From an uncultured archaeon (lineage in GTDB: Archaea; Thermoproteota; Nitrososphaeria_A; Caldarchaeales; Calditenuaceae): DNA of 39,786 nt. The first letter of the stretch is position 1; every line of letters starts with the position of its first letter. Made by a program: the position numbers and the translations under genes. The notes under the pieces were generated by a model. It searched no databases and was not told where the DNA came from. It saw only the letters and a program-made list of their open reading frames with translations. Where the stretch lies: positions 1 through 39,786 of the forward strand of contig CALIKS010000065.1 in assembly GCA_938017985.1 (NCBI GenBank), given 5' to 3'. Shown piece after piece: positions 1 through 7,391 of this stretch.

Positions 1-459
<459 letters not shown>

Positions 460-660
460 CTGCCTGGGGTGGCGGGTACATTTCTCTGGGACGTGGCCCA
501 CATTAGACCCAAGCAAACTTCAATTCTTGGGTCCTCATCCTTTGCCCAGAGCTGGAGATCGCCCGCATCACTGTTCCAGAGCTTCCCTCTGGCCTCTGGG
601 GCGACGCCGCCTAGCTTCTCTGGGCTCTAAATTATAGTAGATAGATAGGTCCTTATAAGT
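460..660 (-). promoter_or_regulatory. 16S rRNA promoter and structured leader
   Basis: A TATA box ACTTATAAG lies at 660-652 on the minus strand, preceded by an A-rich BRE-like stretch, and predicts a start near 630. A second AT-rich element, CTATAATTTAG, lies at 638-628. The leader of about 170 nt is GC-rich and holds hairpins. The clearest has 8-nt arms GACCCAAG/CTTGGGTC at 532-525 and 512-505, and a shorter one is centred near 585. Such leaders normally form part of the 16S processing stem with sequence downstream of 16S, which is outside the window. No protein gene is seen here. Confidence 0.6.
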
Positions 661-741
661 ATTCTTCAATTTATTTTGGCATTATACGTCACTTTAGCTT
701 AGGAATATATTATCCTGTCATATTTGATGAGCTGGTAAACG

Positions 742-1695
742 TTGGAATTAGTAACGGGTGGGCTGGGATTTATCGGTTCACACGTCGCCGAGAAGCTAAT
801 TCAAAGAGGAAGAGATGTAGTAATCATTGATAAAAAGAAAACTCAGGAGTCATTCTTATCTGAGTTGAAGAGTAGTCCTATGTTCGAGACCGCAAAAATA
901 ATTTATGGAGACCTTAGAGAAAGACAATTTGTGGAGAAAATAATCAATGAGTACGAGCCATCCACTATTTATCACCTAGCTGCTTTGGCCTCTCACAGAC
1001 TTTCAATTGAAGATCCACATCTATACATAGAGCAGAATACCATCACCTTACTAAACATCTTGGAAGCAGTGCGCAAATCTAAGAATAATCCAAATATAAT
1101 CTTCTCATCCAGTTCGAGTATTTATGGAAATACTCCGCCGCCACTTAGCGAAAACACTCAGCCAAACCCGACCGGGCCATATGCGTTGAGCAAATACTTC
1201 GGAGAAAGACTATGCAGGCTATATAATGAGCTGTATGGGGTTAGCACCATCATTCTAAGATACTTCAACGTCGTCGGCGAAAGATGCAGGGGAAACATAG
1301 TACTCAAAATATTCGTAGACAACGTCTTAGAGGGAAAACCATTACTTGTAAATGGCAGATGGATCGATGGAAGATTCGAGCCAGCGACAAGGGACTTCAC
1401 ATACGTCGGAGATATTGCTGAAGGCACGATAATGGCAGGCGAACTGAAAAGCCAATTCGACATTATTAATCTAGGAGCTGGAAGACCGACATCGGTACTT
1501 GAGCTCGCAAAAACAGTAATAGATGAAATTGGAAATAATAAAACAGAGATTTTATTTGCTGAACTGGCGCCTCATGAGGCGCTTCACAGCTACTCAGACA
1601 ATACTAAGGCAAGAAAAATCTTAAATTGGGAGCCAAAGACTGATATAAGAACAATTGTTAAAAAATATATCGAGTGGAGACTTAAAAGCTCGTAA
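742..1695 (+). CDS. NAD-dependent epimerase/dehydratase (UDP-glucose 4-epimerase-like extended SDR)
   Basis: An extended short-chain dehydrogenase of 317 aa, probably interconverting or dehydrating a nucleotide sugar for surface glycans. The Rossmann motif TGGLGFIGSHV lies at the very N-terminus, a serine-rich catalytic strand (FSSSSSIYG) follows mid-protein, and the catalytic YALSK motif comes next. The C-terminal half carries the substrate-binding features of the GalE/WbpP group (RDFTYVGDIAEG; NLGAGRPTSV). Length is normal. An in-frame TAA at 736-738 leaves TTG at 742 as the first start. An AT-rich TATA-like element at about 703-712 would give a nearly leaderless mRNA. A glycosyltransferase follows 22 nt later. 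The exact sugar is not determinable. Confidence 0.9.
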   Translation: MELVTGGLGFIGSHVAEKLIQRGRDVVIIDKKKTQESFLSELKSSPMFETAKIIYGDLRERQFVEKIINEYEPSTIYHLAALASHRLSIEDPHLYIEQNTITLLNILEAVRKSKNNPNIIFSSSSSIYGNTPPPLSENTQPNPTGPYALSKYFGERLCRLYNELYGVSTIILRYFNVVGERCRGNIVLKIFVDNVLEGKPLLVNGRWIDGRFEPATRDFTYVGDIAEGTIMAGELKSQFDIINLGAGRPTSVLELAKTVIDEIGNNKTEILFAELAPHEALHSYSDNTKARKILNWEPKTDIRTIVKKYIEWRLKSS

Positions 1696-1717
1696 AATAA
1701 TAATTACCGCATAAGAA

Positions 1718-2728
1718 TTGCGCGTGTTGATGATTTCTCGTAAGAGATCTATAGCTATTCAAGAACTTGAAAGACTCTGGGGAAAGATTGAAGTAATAGA
1801 AATTTATGACCCCATCACTTTTTTCAGAGGATTGTTTAGATTACTTGCAAATCGCTCTAGGTTTGAGGTAGTGATTGTTCAGGAACCGTTGCTGATGATA
1901 GGATGTGCGGGCCTATTTATTTCTTATTTAAGACGCATCCCTCTAATCTCTGAAGTACATGGTGATTATATTCAACAACGCATTCTTCCAGTTAAGGACA
2001 GAATAATACTACCCATAGTATTAAAAAAATCTACCCTTGTCAGGGCAGTTAACAGGCATATTGAGAGTAAAGTAAAACACTTTACCAAATCAAAAGTTGT
2101 TTACTTACCATCTGTGTACGTTGACTTAAACGTATTCAATCCAAGAATAAAACAGGAGGAAAGAGATGAAATAATACTTTTTGCTGGAAGATTAGAGCCA
2201 CCAAAAAATCCAGACCTCCTCATAAAAGCAATGAAGTATGCTATAGATGAGCATCCTAGCATTAAACTCAAAATCATCGGCCGAGGCAGCATGCTCCCTA
2301 CCATTAAAGACCTAGTTAACAAACTTGGTCTAAGAAAAAATGTTGAGATCGAGTATAACTGGCTTAGCCAGGAGGCGCTGGCTGAGGAGTACAACAAGGC
2401 CAGCCTGTTTGCATGCGTCTCGAGTTATGAGGGCGGACCTAGGACGGTATTTGAGGCTGCAGCATGCATGATGCCCTCAGTCTCGACGCCGGTCGGATTA
2501 GTTCCAGAAGTGTTTAGGCATTTAGAAAGTGTGTACATGATACCTACGTTGAAGCCTGAGAGGATAGCAGAGGCAATAGTAATCATGATGAGCGACAAGA
2601 ATCTTAGGAAGAAGATAGCAGAGAAGGCATATGAAATAGTCGTCAACAACTTTGAATGGAAGAAGACCATTGAGCAGTATGCAAATTACTACTTAGAGTT
2701 CCTTAAGGGCAAGTCGATAAATCTCTAA
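1718..2728 (+). CDS. Glycosyltransferase family 4 (GT-B fold)
   Basis: A 336-aa retaining-type GT4 glycosyltransferase that should transfer a sugar from a nucleotide donor to a lipid, glycan or protein acceptor at the cytoplasmic face of the membrane. The donor-binding C-terminal domain contains ILFAGRLEPPKNPDLLIKA and the E-x7-E signature in YEGGPRTVFEAAA, followed by TPVGLVPEV. The N-terminal domain is short and weakly conserved. The start is TTG at 1718 (ATG at 1730 is the alternative), 22 nt after the epimerase, so the two are probably cotranscribed. Its last 36 nt overlap the 3' end of the convergent glycosyltransferase on the other strand. Acceptor and sugar are unknown. Confidence 0.9.
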   Translation: MRVLMISRKRSIAIQELERLWGKIEVIEIYDPITFFRGLFRLLANRSRFEVVIVQEPLLMIGCAGLFISYLRRIPLISEVHGDYIQQRILPVKDRIILPIVLKKSTLVRAVNRHIESKVKHFTKSKVVYLPSVYVDLNVFNPRIKQEERDEIILFAGRLEPPKNPDLLIKAMKYAIDEHPSIKLKIIGRGSMLPTIKDLVNKLGLRKNVEIEYNWLSQEALAEEYNKASLFACVSSYEGGPRTVFEAAACMMPSVSTPVGLVPEVFRHLESVYMIPTLKPERIAEAIVIMMSDKNLRKKIAEKAYEIVVNNFEWKKTIEQYANYYLEFLKGKSINL

Positions 2729-3805
2729 GTATTTCCTAGCCACCGTGACGGGTGAGTAGAGTTCTAGAACTCTGGCCCTACCCCTTCTCGCCATCTCCTT
2801 TGCTTTCTCCTCATTTTCAAGCAACCAAATTATTTTGCCGGCAAGGTCTACCGGGTCGCCGGGATTTGCAAGGAGACCATTAACGCCGTCAAGAACTATC
2901 TCTGCTAATCCACCAGTCCTTGACGCTACGACTGGCCTAAGTGCGGCGCCTGCCTCCGCTGCAGGCATACCAAACGGCTCATACAGAGAAGGCATGACCA
3001 GTAGATATGCTTTAATAAGCAGCTTCTCAGGTGAGCTATGAAAACCGATTAATTTAACCACGCCTTCCAGCCCCAATTTTTTTATCAATGAGTTAAGCTG
3101 CTGAGCTAAGTATCCCTCGCCCGCAACAACGAAACGAGCCTCCTTGCATCTAGAATATACTATGCGGGCGGCCTTAATCAATACGTCGATGCCCTTGATG
3201 GGTACTAGCCTTGCCAAGGCCAATATGATTTTTTCACGCTCCCTCCATTCTCCAATATCTAGAAAACGCTCCGCATCGATTGCATTAGGAACAGCATAAA
3301 CACCTATTCCCAACATCTTCTCTAATCTTTTAGCCAGCCACTCAGAGCACGCAGTAACAGCATCTGCCTTAGCCATTAAATGACTGCCAATCTTGACGAC
3401 TAACCCCCTGTTTATATGCGGCTCATAAAGCATCTCAAAAAAGGGGTCACCCTCGAATGTAGATATGATTGGAATCCGTCTCGATTTTAAAATACTGAAT
3501 ATAAATGCCGCCTCTTTGGGCAGATGAAGATGCGCCAAGTCGACATTAAGGCTCCGAATCTCAGTCAGGACATACTTAACAAGCCTGACCCAATGAATGA
3601 ATCCTGACTGGGCAGCACCAATCTTATGAATCTCGACCCCTAGATCCTCCAATCTAGAAAAAAAGGTCTCATATTGTTCTGATGGATTAGAAGTCACAAG
3701 AACCGGCTGATGCCCAATTCTCGACAATCCGCTCATGAGGTTAAACATCGCTATTGTTGCTCCGCCGACTTTACGGCCAACTGCAGTGAACAGAATTCTC
3801 AACAA
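2693..3805 (-). CDS. Glycosyltransferase family 4 (GT-B fold)
   Basis: A 370-aa GT4 glycosyltransferase. The N-terminus shows the glycine-rich acceptor-domain loop VGRKVGGATIAMFNLMSGL. The C-terminal donor domain shows ILALARLVPIKGIDVLIKA, VVAGEGYL and the E-x7-E signature LYEPFGMPAAEAGAALRPVV. It starts at TTG 3805, just downstream of a TATTTTTTT-type TATA at about 3830-3840, so it may be leaderless. It converges on the GT4 gene at 1718-2728 with a 36-nt 3' overlap. Together with the epimerase it forms a small glycan-synthesis patch next to archaellin, which carries N-glycosylation sequons. That link is inference. Confidence 0.92.
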   Translation of the reverse strand: MLRILFTAVGRKVGGATIAMFNLMSGLSRIGHQPVLVTSNPSEQYETFFSRLEDLGVEIHKIGAAQSGFIHWVRLVKYVLTEIRSLNVDLAHLHLPKEAAFIFSILKSRRIPIISTFEGDPFFEMLYEPHINRGLVVKIGSHLMAKADAVTACSEWLAKRLEKMLGIGVYAVPNAIDAERFLDIGEWREREKIILALARLVPIKGIDVLIKAARIVYSRCKEARFVVAGEGYLAQQLNSLIKKLGLEGVVKLIGFHSSPEKLLIKAYLLVMPSLYEPFGMPAAEAGAALRPVVASRTGGLAEIVLDGVNGLLANPGDPVDLAGKIIWLLENEEKAKEMARRGRARVLELYSPVTVARKYLEIYRLALKEL

Positions 3806-3807
3806 GT

Positions 3808-3840
3808 AAAAAATAAAAAAAAGGAATAAAAAAATATATT
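3808..3840 (-). terminator. Oligo-T terminator of the archaellin transcript
   Basis: On the minus strand, the sequence after the archaellin stop codon runs into several consecutive T tracts (A-runs at 3808-3813, 3815-3822 and 3828-3834 on the plus strand). This is the classical archaeal intrinsic termination signal and fits a highly expressed single-gene transcript. The same stretch contains the TATA element of the next minus-strand gene. Confidence 0.6.
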
Positions 3841-3856
3841 TTGGATTTTGTAGGTT

Positions 3857-4456
3857 TTATGCTAAATCCATTATCTGGTCTAGTGATGGTGGTAATCTCC
3901 TCTCAACCTTTAGTATTGATCCAGTAGGCGGTTTTAACTCAACGGTGAAGACCTCATTTGGCTTAAGGTCTTTCAGTTCTGGGTTGGCAACTGTCACAGC
4001 CCATATCTCGCCGTACTCAATCAAGTTATCACCATCACCAGTTATCTGTCTCACCATAACACCTGGATTAGAGGTAGAAATCAATGATGTATCAGTTGCG
4101 TTGGATGTATATATGTTTGGGATGCTTACCCTGCTGTCATGATAACTAATTACTAATTGGCCCACACTCATATCTATTGGTCTCTTACCTACCGATACTT
4201 TGAAGAATATTGTAACGTTTGAAACTATCTTGTTTGAGCTCTGAGCTATGACTCCTCCTACTGTCTCTATAGCTGAAGTTGCCTCTTCCAAGCCTGCTTG
4301 GAGAACTTCTCCACTTTTTTGAGTCGTGAACAATCCTAGGTTTAACACTGCAAAAGAAAACGCTGCAGCCACTATGACGAAGCTTATTAGGATTATTGCT
4401 GTCTCAAGTCCGGTCAACCCTTTTTTATCATTATTTTTGAATACTTTTTTTATCAT
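3857..4456 (-). CDS. Archaellin (archaeal flagellin) or archaellin-like type IV pilin
   Basis: A 199-aa secreted filament subunit with a class III signal peptide. The basic leader ends KKG, with predicted cleavage by the FlaK/PibD prepilin peptidase after Gly13. Then follow LTGLETA, with the conserved Glu at +5, and a hydrophobic assembly helix to about residue 42. The rest is a beta-rich archaellin domain. Two N-glycosylation sequons are visible, N80-V-T and N119-A-T. No archaellum motor genes (arlCDEFGHIJ) are in the window, so this is an isolated subunit gene. It lies downstream of aIF5A with its own promoter and a T-rich terminator. A pilin of another type IV system is possible. Confidence 0.85.
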   Translation of the reverse strand: MIKKVFKNNDKKGLTGLETAIILISFVIVAAAFSFAVLNLGLFTTQKSGEVLQAGLEEATSAIETVGGVIAQSSNKIVSNVTIFFKVSVGKRPIDMSVGQLVISYHDSRVSIPNIYTSNATDTSLISTSNPGVMVRQITGDGDNLIEYGEIWAVTVANPELKDLKPNEVFTVELKPPTGSILKVERRLPPSLDQIMDLA

Positions 4457-4565
4457 ACTTCAATTAGTAGTATGATATTAGTTCAATATAAATTTATCTC
4501 AATCAAAAAGAAAATATTTAAATATTACAATTATCATACGTTAAATTTCATACTACAATAATCAT
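4457..4565 (-). promoter_or_regulatory. Archaellin promoter with repeated CATAC operator-like motifs
   Basis: A TATA box TTTATATT lies at 4492-4485 (minus strand), predicting a start near 4463 just ahead of ATG 4456. Between TATA and the start lies ATCATACTACTA (4476-4465). Two further related sites face the other way: TTATCATACG at 4531-4540 and TTCATACTACAATAATCAT at 4547-4565. The last overlaps the aIF5A stop codon. The same 12-mer sits downstream of TATA at the RHH/PIN operon (29053-29064). Confidence 0.5.
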
Positions 4566-4957
4566 TCACTTCTTACCTGATTAATTAAATATCGACTCAG
4601 TACCTTCCAATACTCGACAGTGATGCCTGGCTCCAGCTTACTGGCCAAAGTCTCGTCTGTGGGAATTGGTACCTCGACAATTTCCAATGTTTCTTTATCC
4701 ATTACGCTTACTGTCTCGCCGATTGAAACTACTTGTCCGGTCCTCTTCTCGATTATCGGAACTTCAACTCTCTGGTCTGCTGGGCCAACTAGGCTTCTCT
4801 TCACGCCATCAAAAATTCCTATAGCAACTAGTCTAACCTTAGCGGAACCATGCTTTCCAGGTTTTGACTTTTCAACCTCCACGACCCTGCATGGCTCGCC
4901 ATCAATGACGATGTTTCCTCCCTCCTTTATGGAACCAAGATCGGCTGGCTTACTCAT
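4562..4957 (-). CDS. eif5A: Translation factor aIF5A (hypusinated)
   Basis: The archaeal homologue of eIF5A, which binds the ribosomal E site and rescues stalled elongation and termination. At 131 aa it has the usual archaeal length. The N-terminal SH3-like domain carries the hypusination loop SKPGKHGSAKVR with Lys35 as the modified residue. The C-terminal OB fold follows (EVPIPTDETLASKLEPG). The start is ATG 4957, and a TATA-like AATTTATTAAG lies about 30 nt upstream. The downstream archaellin gene begins about 105 nt after the stop and has its own promoter. Confidence 0.97.
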   Translation of the reverse strand: MSKPADLGSIKEGGNIVIDGEPCRVVEVEKSKPGKHGSAKVRLVAIGIFDGVKRSLVGPADQRVEVPIIEKRTGQVVSIGETVSVMDKETLEIVEVPIPTDETLASKLEPGITVEYWKVLSRYLINQVRSE

Positions 4958-5053
4958 CTATGTCATCAGAGATGATAAGGACTTAATAAATTATGTTTCA
5001 TCCTGTTAATAGTCGTGCTATTATTCGTGAAGCTCTTTAAGACAGTTAATTGT

Positions 5054-5332
5054 TTATCCTCCACTTACTGCTGGTAGTATAAGCACTTGGTCACCGTCTT
5101 TCAGTGTGAGGTTTGTCTCATCAATCCTTATGTTTTTGTCGTTTACATAGATATTAATGAATCTTCGGAGATTACCATTCTCATCAAGCAATCTACTTGC
5201 AAGATTACGACCATATCTAGCAATAAGCTTATCTATGAGGTCCCTAACTGTGTCTGCCTCAATAATAATTTCTTTTTCTCCGTTCATGTAGGTAGCAAGT
5301 GCAGCAGTTACCACGACATTTATTTTAGCCAT
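5054..5332 (-). CDS. MoaD/ThiS-family beta-grasp protein with C-terminal GG (SAMP-like)
   Basis: A 92-aa ubiquitin-fold protein ending VSGG. The fold is supported by the N-terminal strand INVVVTAALATYMNG, the helix VRDLIDKLIARYG, and the ending LKDGDQVLILPAVSGG. Family members act as sulfur carriers for molybdopterin, thiamine or tRNA thiolation after adenylation by an E1-like enzyme, or as protein modifiers (SAMPs) in archaea. MoaB lies 1.4 kb away, consistent with molybdopterin synthesis, but no MoaE is visible. A TATA (TTTATAAG, about 5371-5364) lies about 30 nt upstream of ATG 5332. Sulfur carrier versus modifier cannot be decided here. Confidence 0.85.
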   Translation of the reverse strand: MAKINVVVTAALATYMNGEKEIIIEADTVRDLIDKLIARYGRNLASRLLDENGNLRRFINIYVNDKNIRIDETNLTLKDGDQVLILPAVSGG

Positions 5333-5405
5333 GTTTATTCGTAATACAGTTCTGACTTATAAAAATAACGAATTTAATCATGGCTGAAAATAACCCGGGG
5401 GAGTA

Positions 5406-6644
5406 TTACATGCTAATAGTATTAATTATCAATTTGTTCAGGGTTTCAAATTTCGCCTCGACGTTATAAATTTTTCCTGCTGACGGCGTGGTTTTAATTG
5501 TCTTTAGCCCACTACCCGTAACGCAACATACTACTTCTTCGTCTTTTCCAATTTCTCCTTGATCCACTAATTTTTTTAGCACTGCAACGGAGATGGCTCC
5601 TCCTGGCTCCGCAAATATGCCCGTACACGACGCGAGCATTTTTATAGCTTCTAATGCTTCTTCATCAGTGGCTGACTCACAAGTACCACCTGTCTTTCTT
5701 ACTATTCGTAGAACTTGGTATCCATCACCCGGCTCACCTATTGCAAGGCTCTGAACTATAGTTGATGGATTTCTTACTGGTATAACTTCATTAAGCTTCT
5801 TCTTGAATGCATGGACGATTGGGGAGCAGCCTAGTGGCTGTGCACAGGTCATGGCAACTTCAGAGTTATCTATTAGTCTTATCTTCTCAGCTTCTTCTAT
5901 TCCTTTGTAAATTGCTGATAACAACGCTCCACTTGCCGTAGGGACGATAATCCTGTCGGGCAGCCTCCATCCTAATTGTTCAATTATCTCTAACCCCATA
6001 GTCTTTGATCCTTCTACGTAGTAGGGTCTTAGGTTTACGTTTACAATGCCAATATTATGCCTATCTGCTGCCAGCGCGGCCAGTCTATTTACATCATCAT
6101 ATGTACCGTCTAGTAAGACTACATTAGCACCATACACGGAGGCTTGTTTTATTTTTTCATCCTCTACACTTCTGGGCATAAAGACTAGACATTTTAGTCC
6201 GGCTGCGGATGCATGTGCCGCGGTGGCACTTGCTAAGTTACCAGTTGATGCACATCCAACAATATTGATTCTAAACTCACCGGCTTTTGAAACAGCCACA
6301 CTAGCAGGACGATCCTTAAAACTGTAAGTTGGGTTTACAGTGTCATTCTTAATGTATAATCTTCTGATTCCTATCTCTCTTGCTAATTTATCAGCCTTTA
6401 TTAATGGTGTGAAACCAGCGCCTAAACTTACGATGTATTGATCATTGGTAATTGGTAAAAGTTCTTTATAGCGCCAGATTGATGCCTCTCTTGCCGCGAT
6501 TTTATTTCTATCTATATTGATGGATTCATAATTGTAGGTCGTCTCTAATGCTCCAAGACATTCGGGACATATATGCGCAAGGACGTGGCCATGATTAGCT
6601 CCGCATTCTCTACATACAAGGCCAGCTATCCTTTCTAGCCCTAA
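5406..6644 (-). CDS. thrC: Threonine synthase, PLP-dependent (5' end problematic)
   Basis: Converts O-phosphohomoserine to threonine with PLP. An N-terminal zinc ribbon (LVCRECGANHGH...CPECLGALE) precedes the PLP lysine motif NPTYSFKDRP. The PLP-phosphate glycine loop (SGALLSA) and a C-terminal VVCCVTGSG follow. The usual first in-frame start (GTG 6299) would delete the zinc ribbon and the catalytic lysine. The frame is open without a stop back to 6644, but between there and 6299 no ATG, GTG or TTG occurs before the PLP lysine. Either a rare start such as ATA 6629 is used, or one extra base near 6630 separates the gene from GTG 6648 (VIRARK...). A TATA (TTTATATCC, about 6679-6671) fits initiation near 6648. 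Function is secure, the start is not. Confidence 0.88.
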   Translation of the reverse strand, partial: LGLERIAGLVCRECGANHGHVLAHICPECLGALETTYNYESINIDRNKIAAREASIWRYKELLPITNDQYIVSLGAGFTPLIKADKLAREIGIRRLYIKNDTVNPTYSFKDRPASVAVSKAGEFRINIVGCASTGNLASATAAHASAAGLKCLVFMPRSVEDEKIKQASVYGANVVLLDGTYDDVNRLAALAADRHNIGIVNVNLRPYYVEGSKTMGLEIIEQLGWRLPDRIIVPTASGALLSAIYKGIEEAEKIRLIDNSEVAMTCAQPLGCSPIVHAFKKKLNEVIPVRNPSTIVQSLAIGEPGDGYQVLRIVRKTGGTCESATDEEALEAIKMLASCTGIFAEPGGAISVAVLKKLVDQGEIGKDEEVVCCVTGSGLKTIKTTPSAGKIYNVEAKFETLNKLIINTISM

Positions 6645-6751
6645 TCACCAGTCTACTTAAGACGTGTCTTGGATATAAACCTGAATTTAATGGATCTCGT
6701 AAATACATATAGATAAAAATCGTTAAATTTAGCGTACCGTTAATTCTTGAC

Positions 6752-7273
6752 ATGAGTGCAGTCGAGGCCCATAGATCAAAATCGCCAACTAAATTGAAAA
6801 TTTCTGTTTTTACTGTCAGTACATCGAGATTCATGATGATTCAGAAGGGCGAGCAAGTAATAGATGATTCAGGACAAACTGCCGTAGATATGTTAAAAAA
6901 ATTGAACTATGATGTAGAGTATATCGGGATAGTTAACGACGATGTCGCAATGATAAGGGAAAAACTCTTTGAGGCTCTTTCCCACGGTTCAGACGTAGTC
7001 ATAATAACTGGAGGAACAGGACTATCAAGAAGAGATCTGACAATAGAGGCAGTTAGGCCTCTACTAGAAAAAGAGTTGGAAGGGTTCGGTGAGATACTTA
7101 GAATGGAAAGCTACCGAAAAATTGGGGCAGCCGCAGCCATGACGAGAGCGACAGCTGGCACTATAAACAAAAAAATAGTAATAGCTCTTCCAGGCTCGCC
7201 TGATGCTGTAAAGACGGCAATTGAAATATTTGGTAATGAGTTGCCCCATCTTGTATACATAGCTGGATCTTAG
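6752..7273 (+). CDS. moaB: Molybdenum cofactor biosynthesis protein MoaB/MogA family
   Basis: A 173-aa MoaB/Mog-type protein, probably the molybdopterin adenylyltransferase of archaeal molybdenum or tungsten cofactor synthesis. Visible family motifs are DDSGQ (39-42), ITGGTG (85-90) with SRRDLTIEAVRPL after it, and LPGSPDAV (146-153). The start is ATG 6752, directly downstream of a TTAAATTTAG-type TATA at about 6723-6731, suggesting a very short leader. It is divergent from thrC and about 1.4 kb from the MoaD-like gene. Confidence 0.93.
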   Translation: MSAVEAHRSKSPTKLKISVFTVSTSRFMMIQKGEQVIDDSGQTAVDMLKKLNYDVEYIGIVNDDVAMIREKLFEALSHGSDVVIITGGTGLSRRDLTIEAVRPLLEKELEGFGEILRMESYRKIGAAAAMTRATAGTINKKIVIALPGSPDAVKTAIEIFGNELPHLVYIAGS

Positions 7274-7391
7274 CAAGATAATTTATCAATGTTCTAATTA
7301 ATGCCTATTCTGACATGGTGCATAGATATGATAATCATCTCGGAGATGTAAGTTATCGTTTAAATTATTCCATAAAAAAATAGTCTTAGCC

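Noticed and set aside
520-590. C/D-box-like GTGATGC and ATGAGGA in the 16S leader (minus strand)
   Set aside because: No proper D or D' CTGA; more likely part of the processing stem.
6610-6834. Minus-strand frame overlapping the thrC 5' end and the moaB start
   Set aside because: It is an out-of-frame shadow with no protein-like features, although its GTG at 6648 may be the real thrC start if one base is wrong.
7300-7360. Possible C/D-box sRNA upstream of aconitase
   Set aside because: ATGATAA and CTGA occur in the wrong order and spacing, and there is no second box pair.
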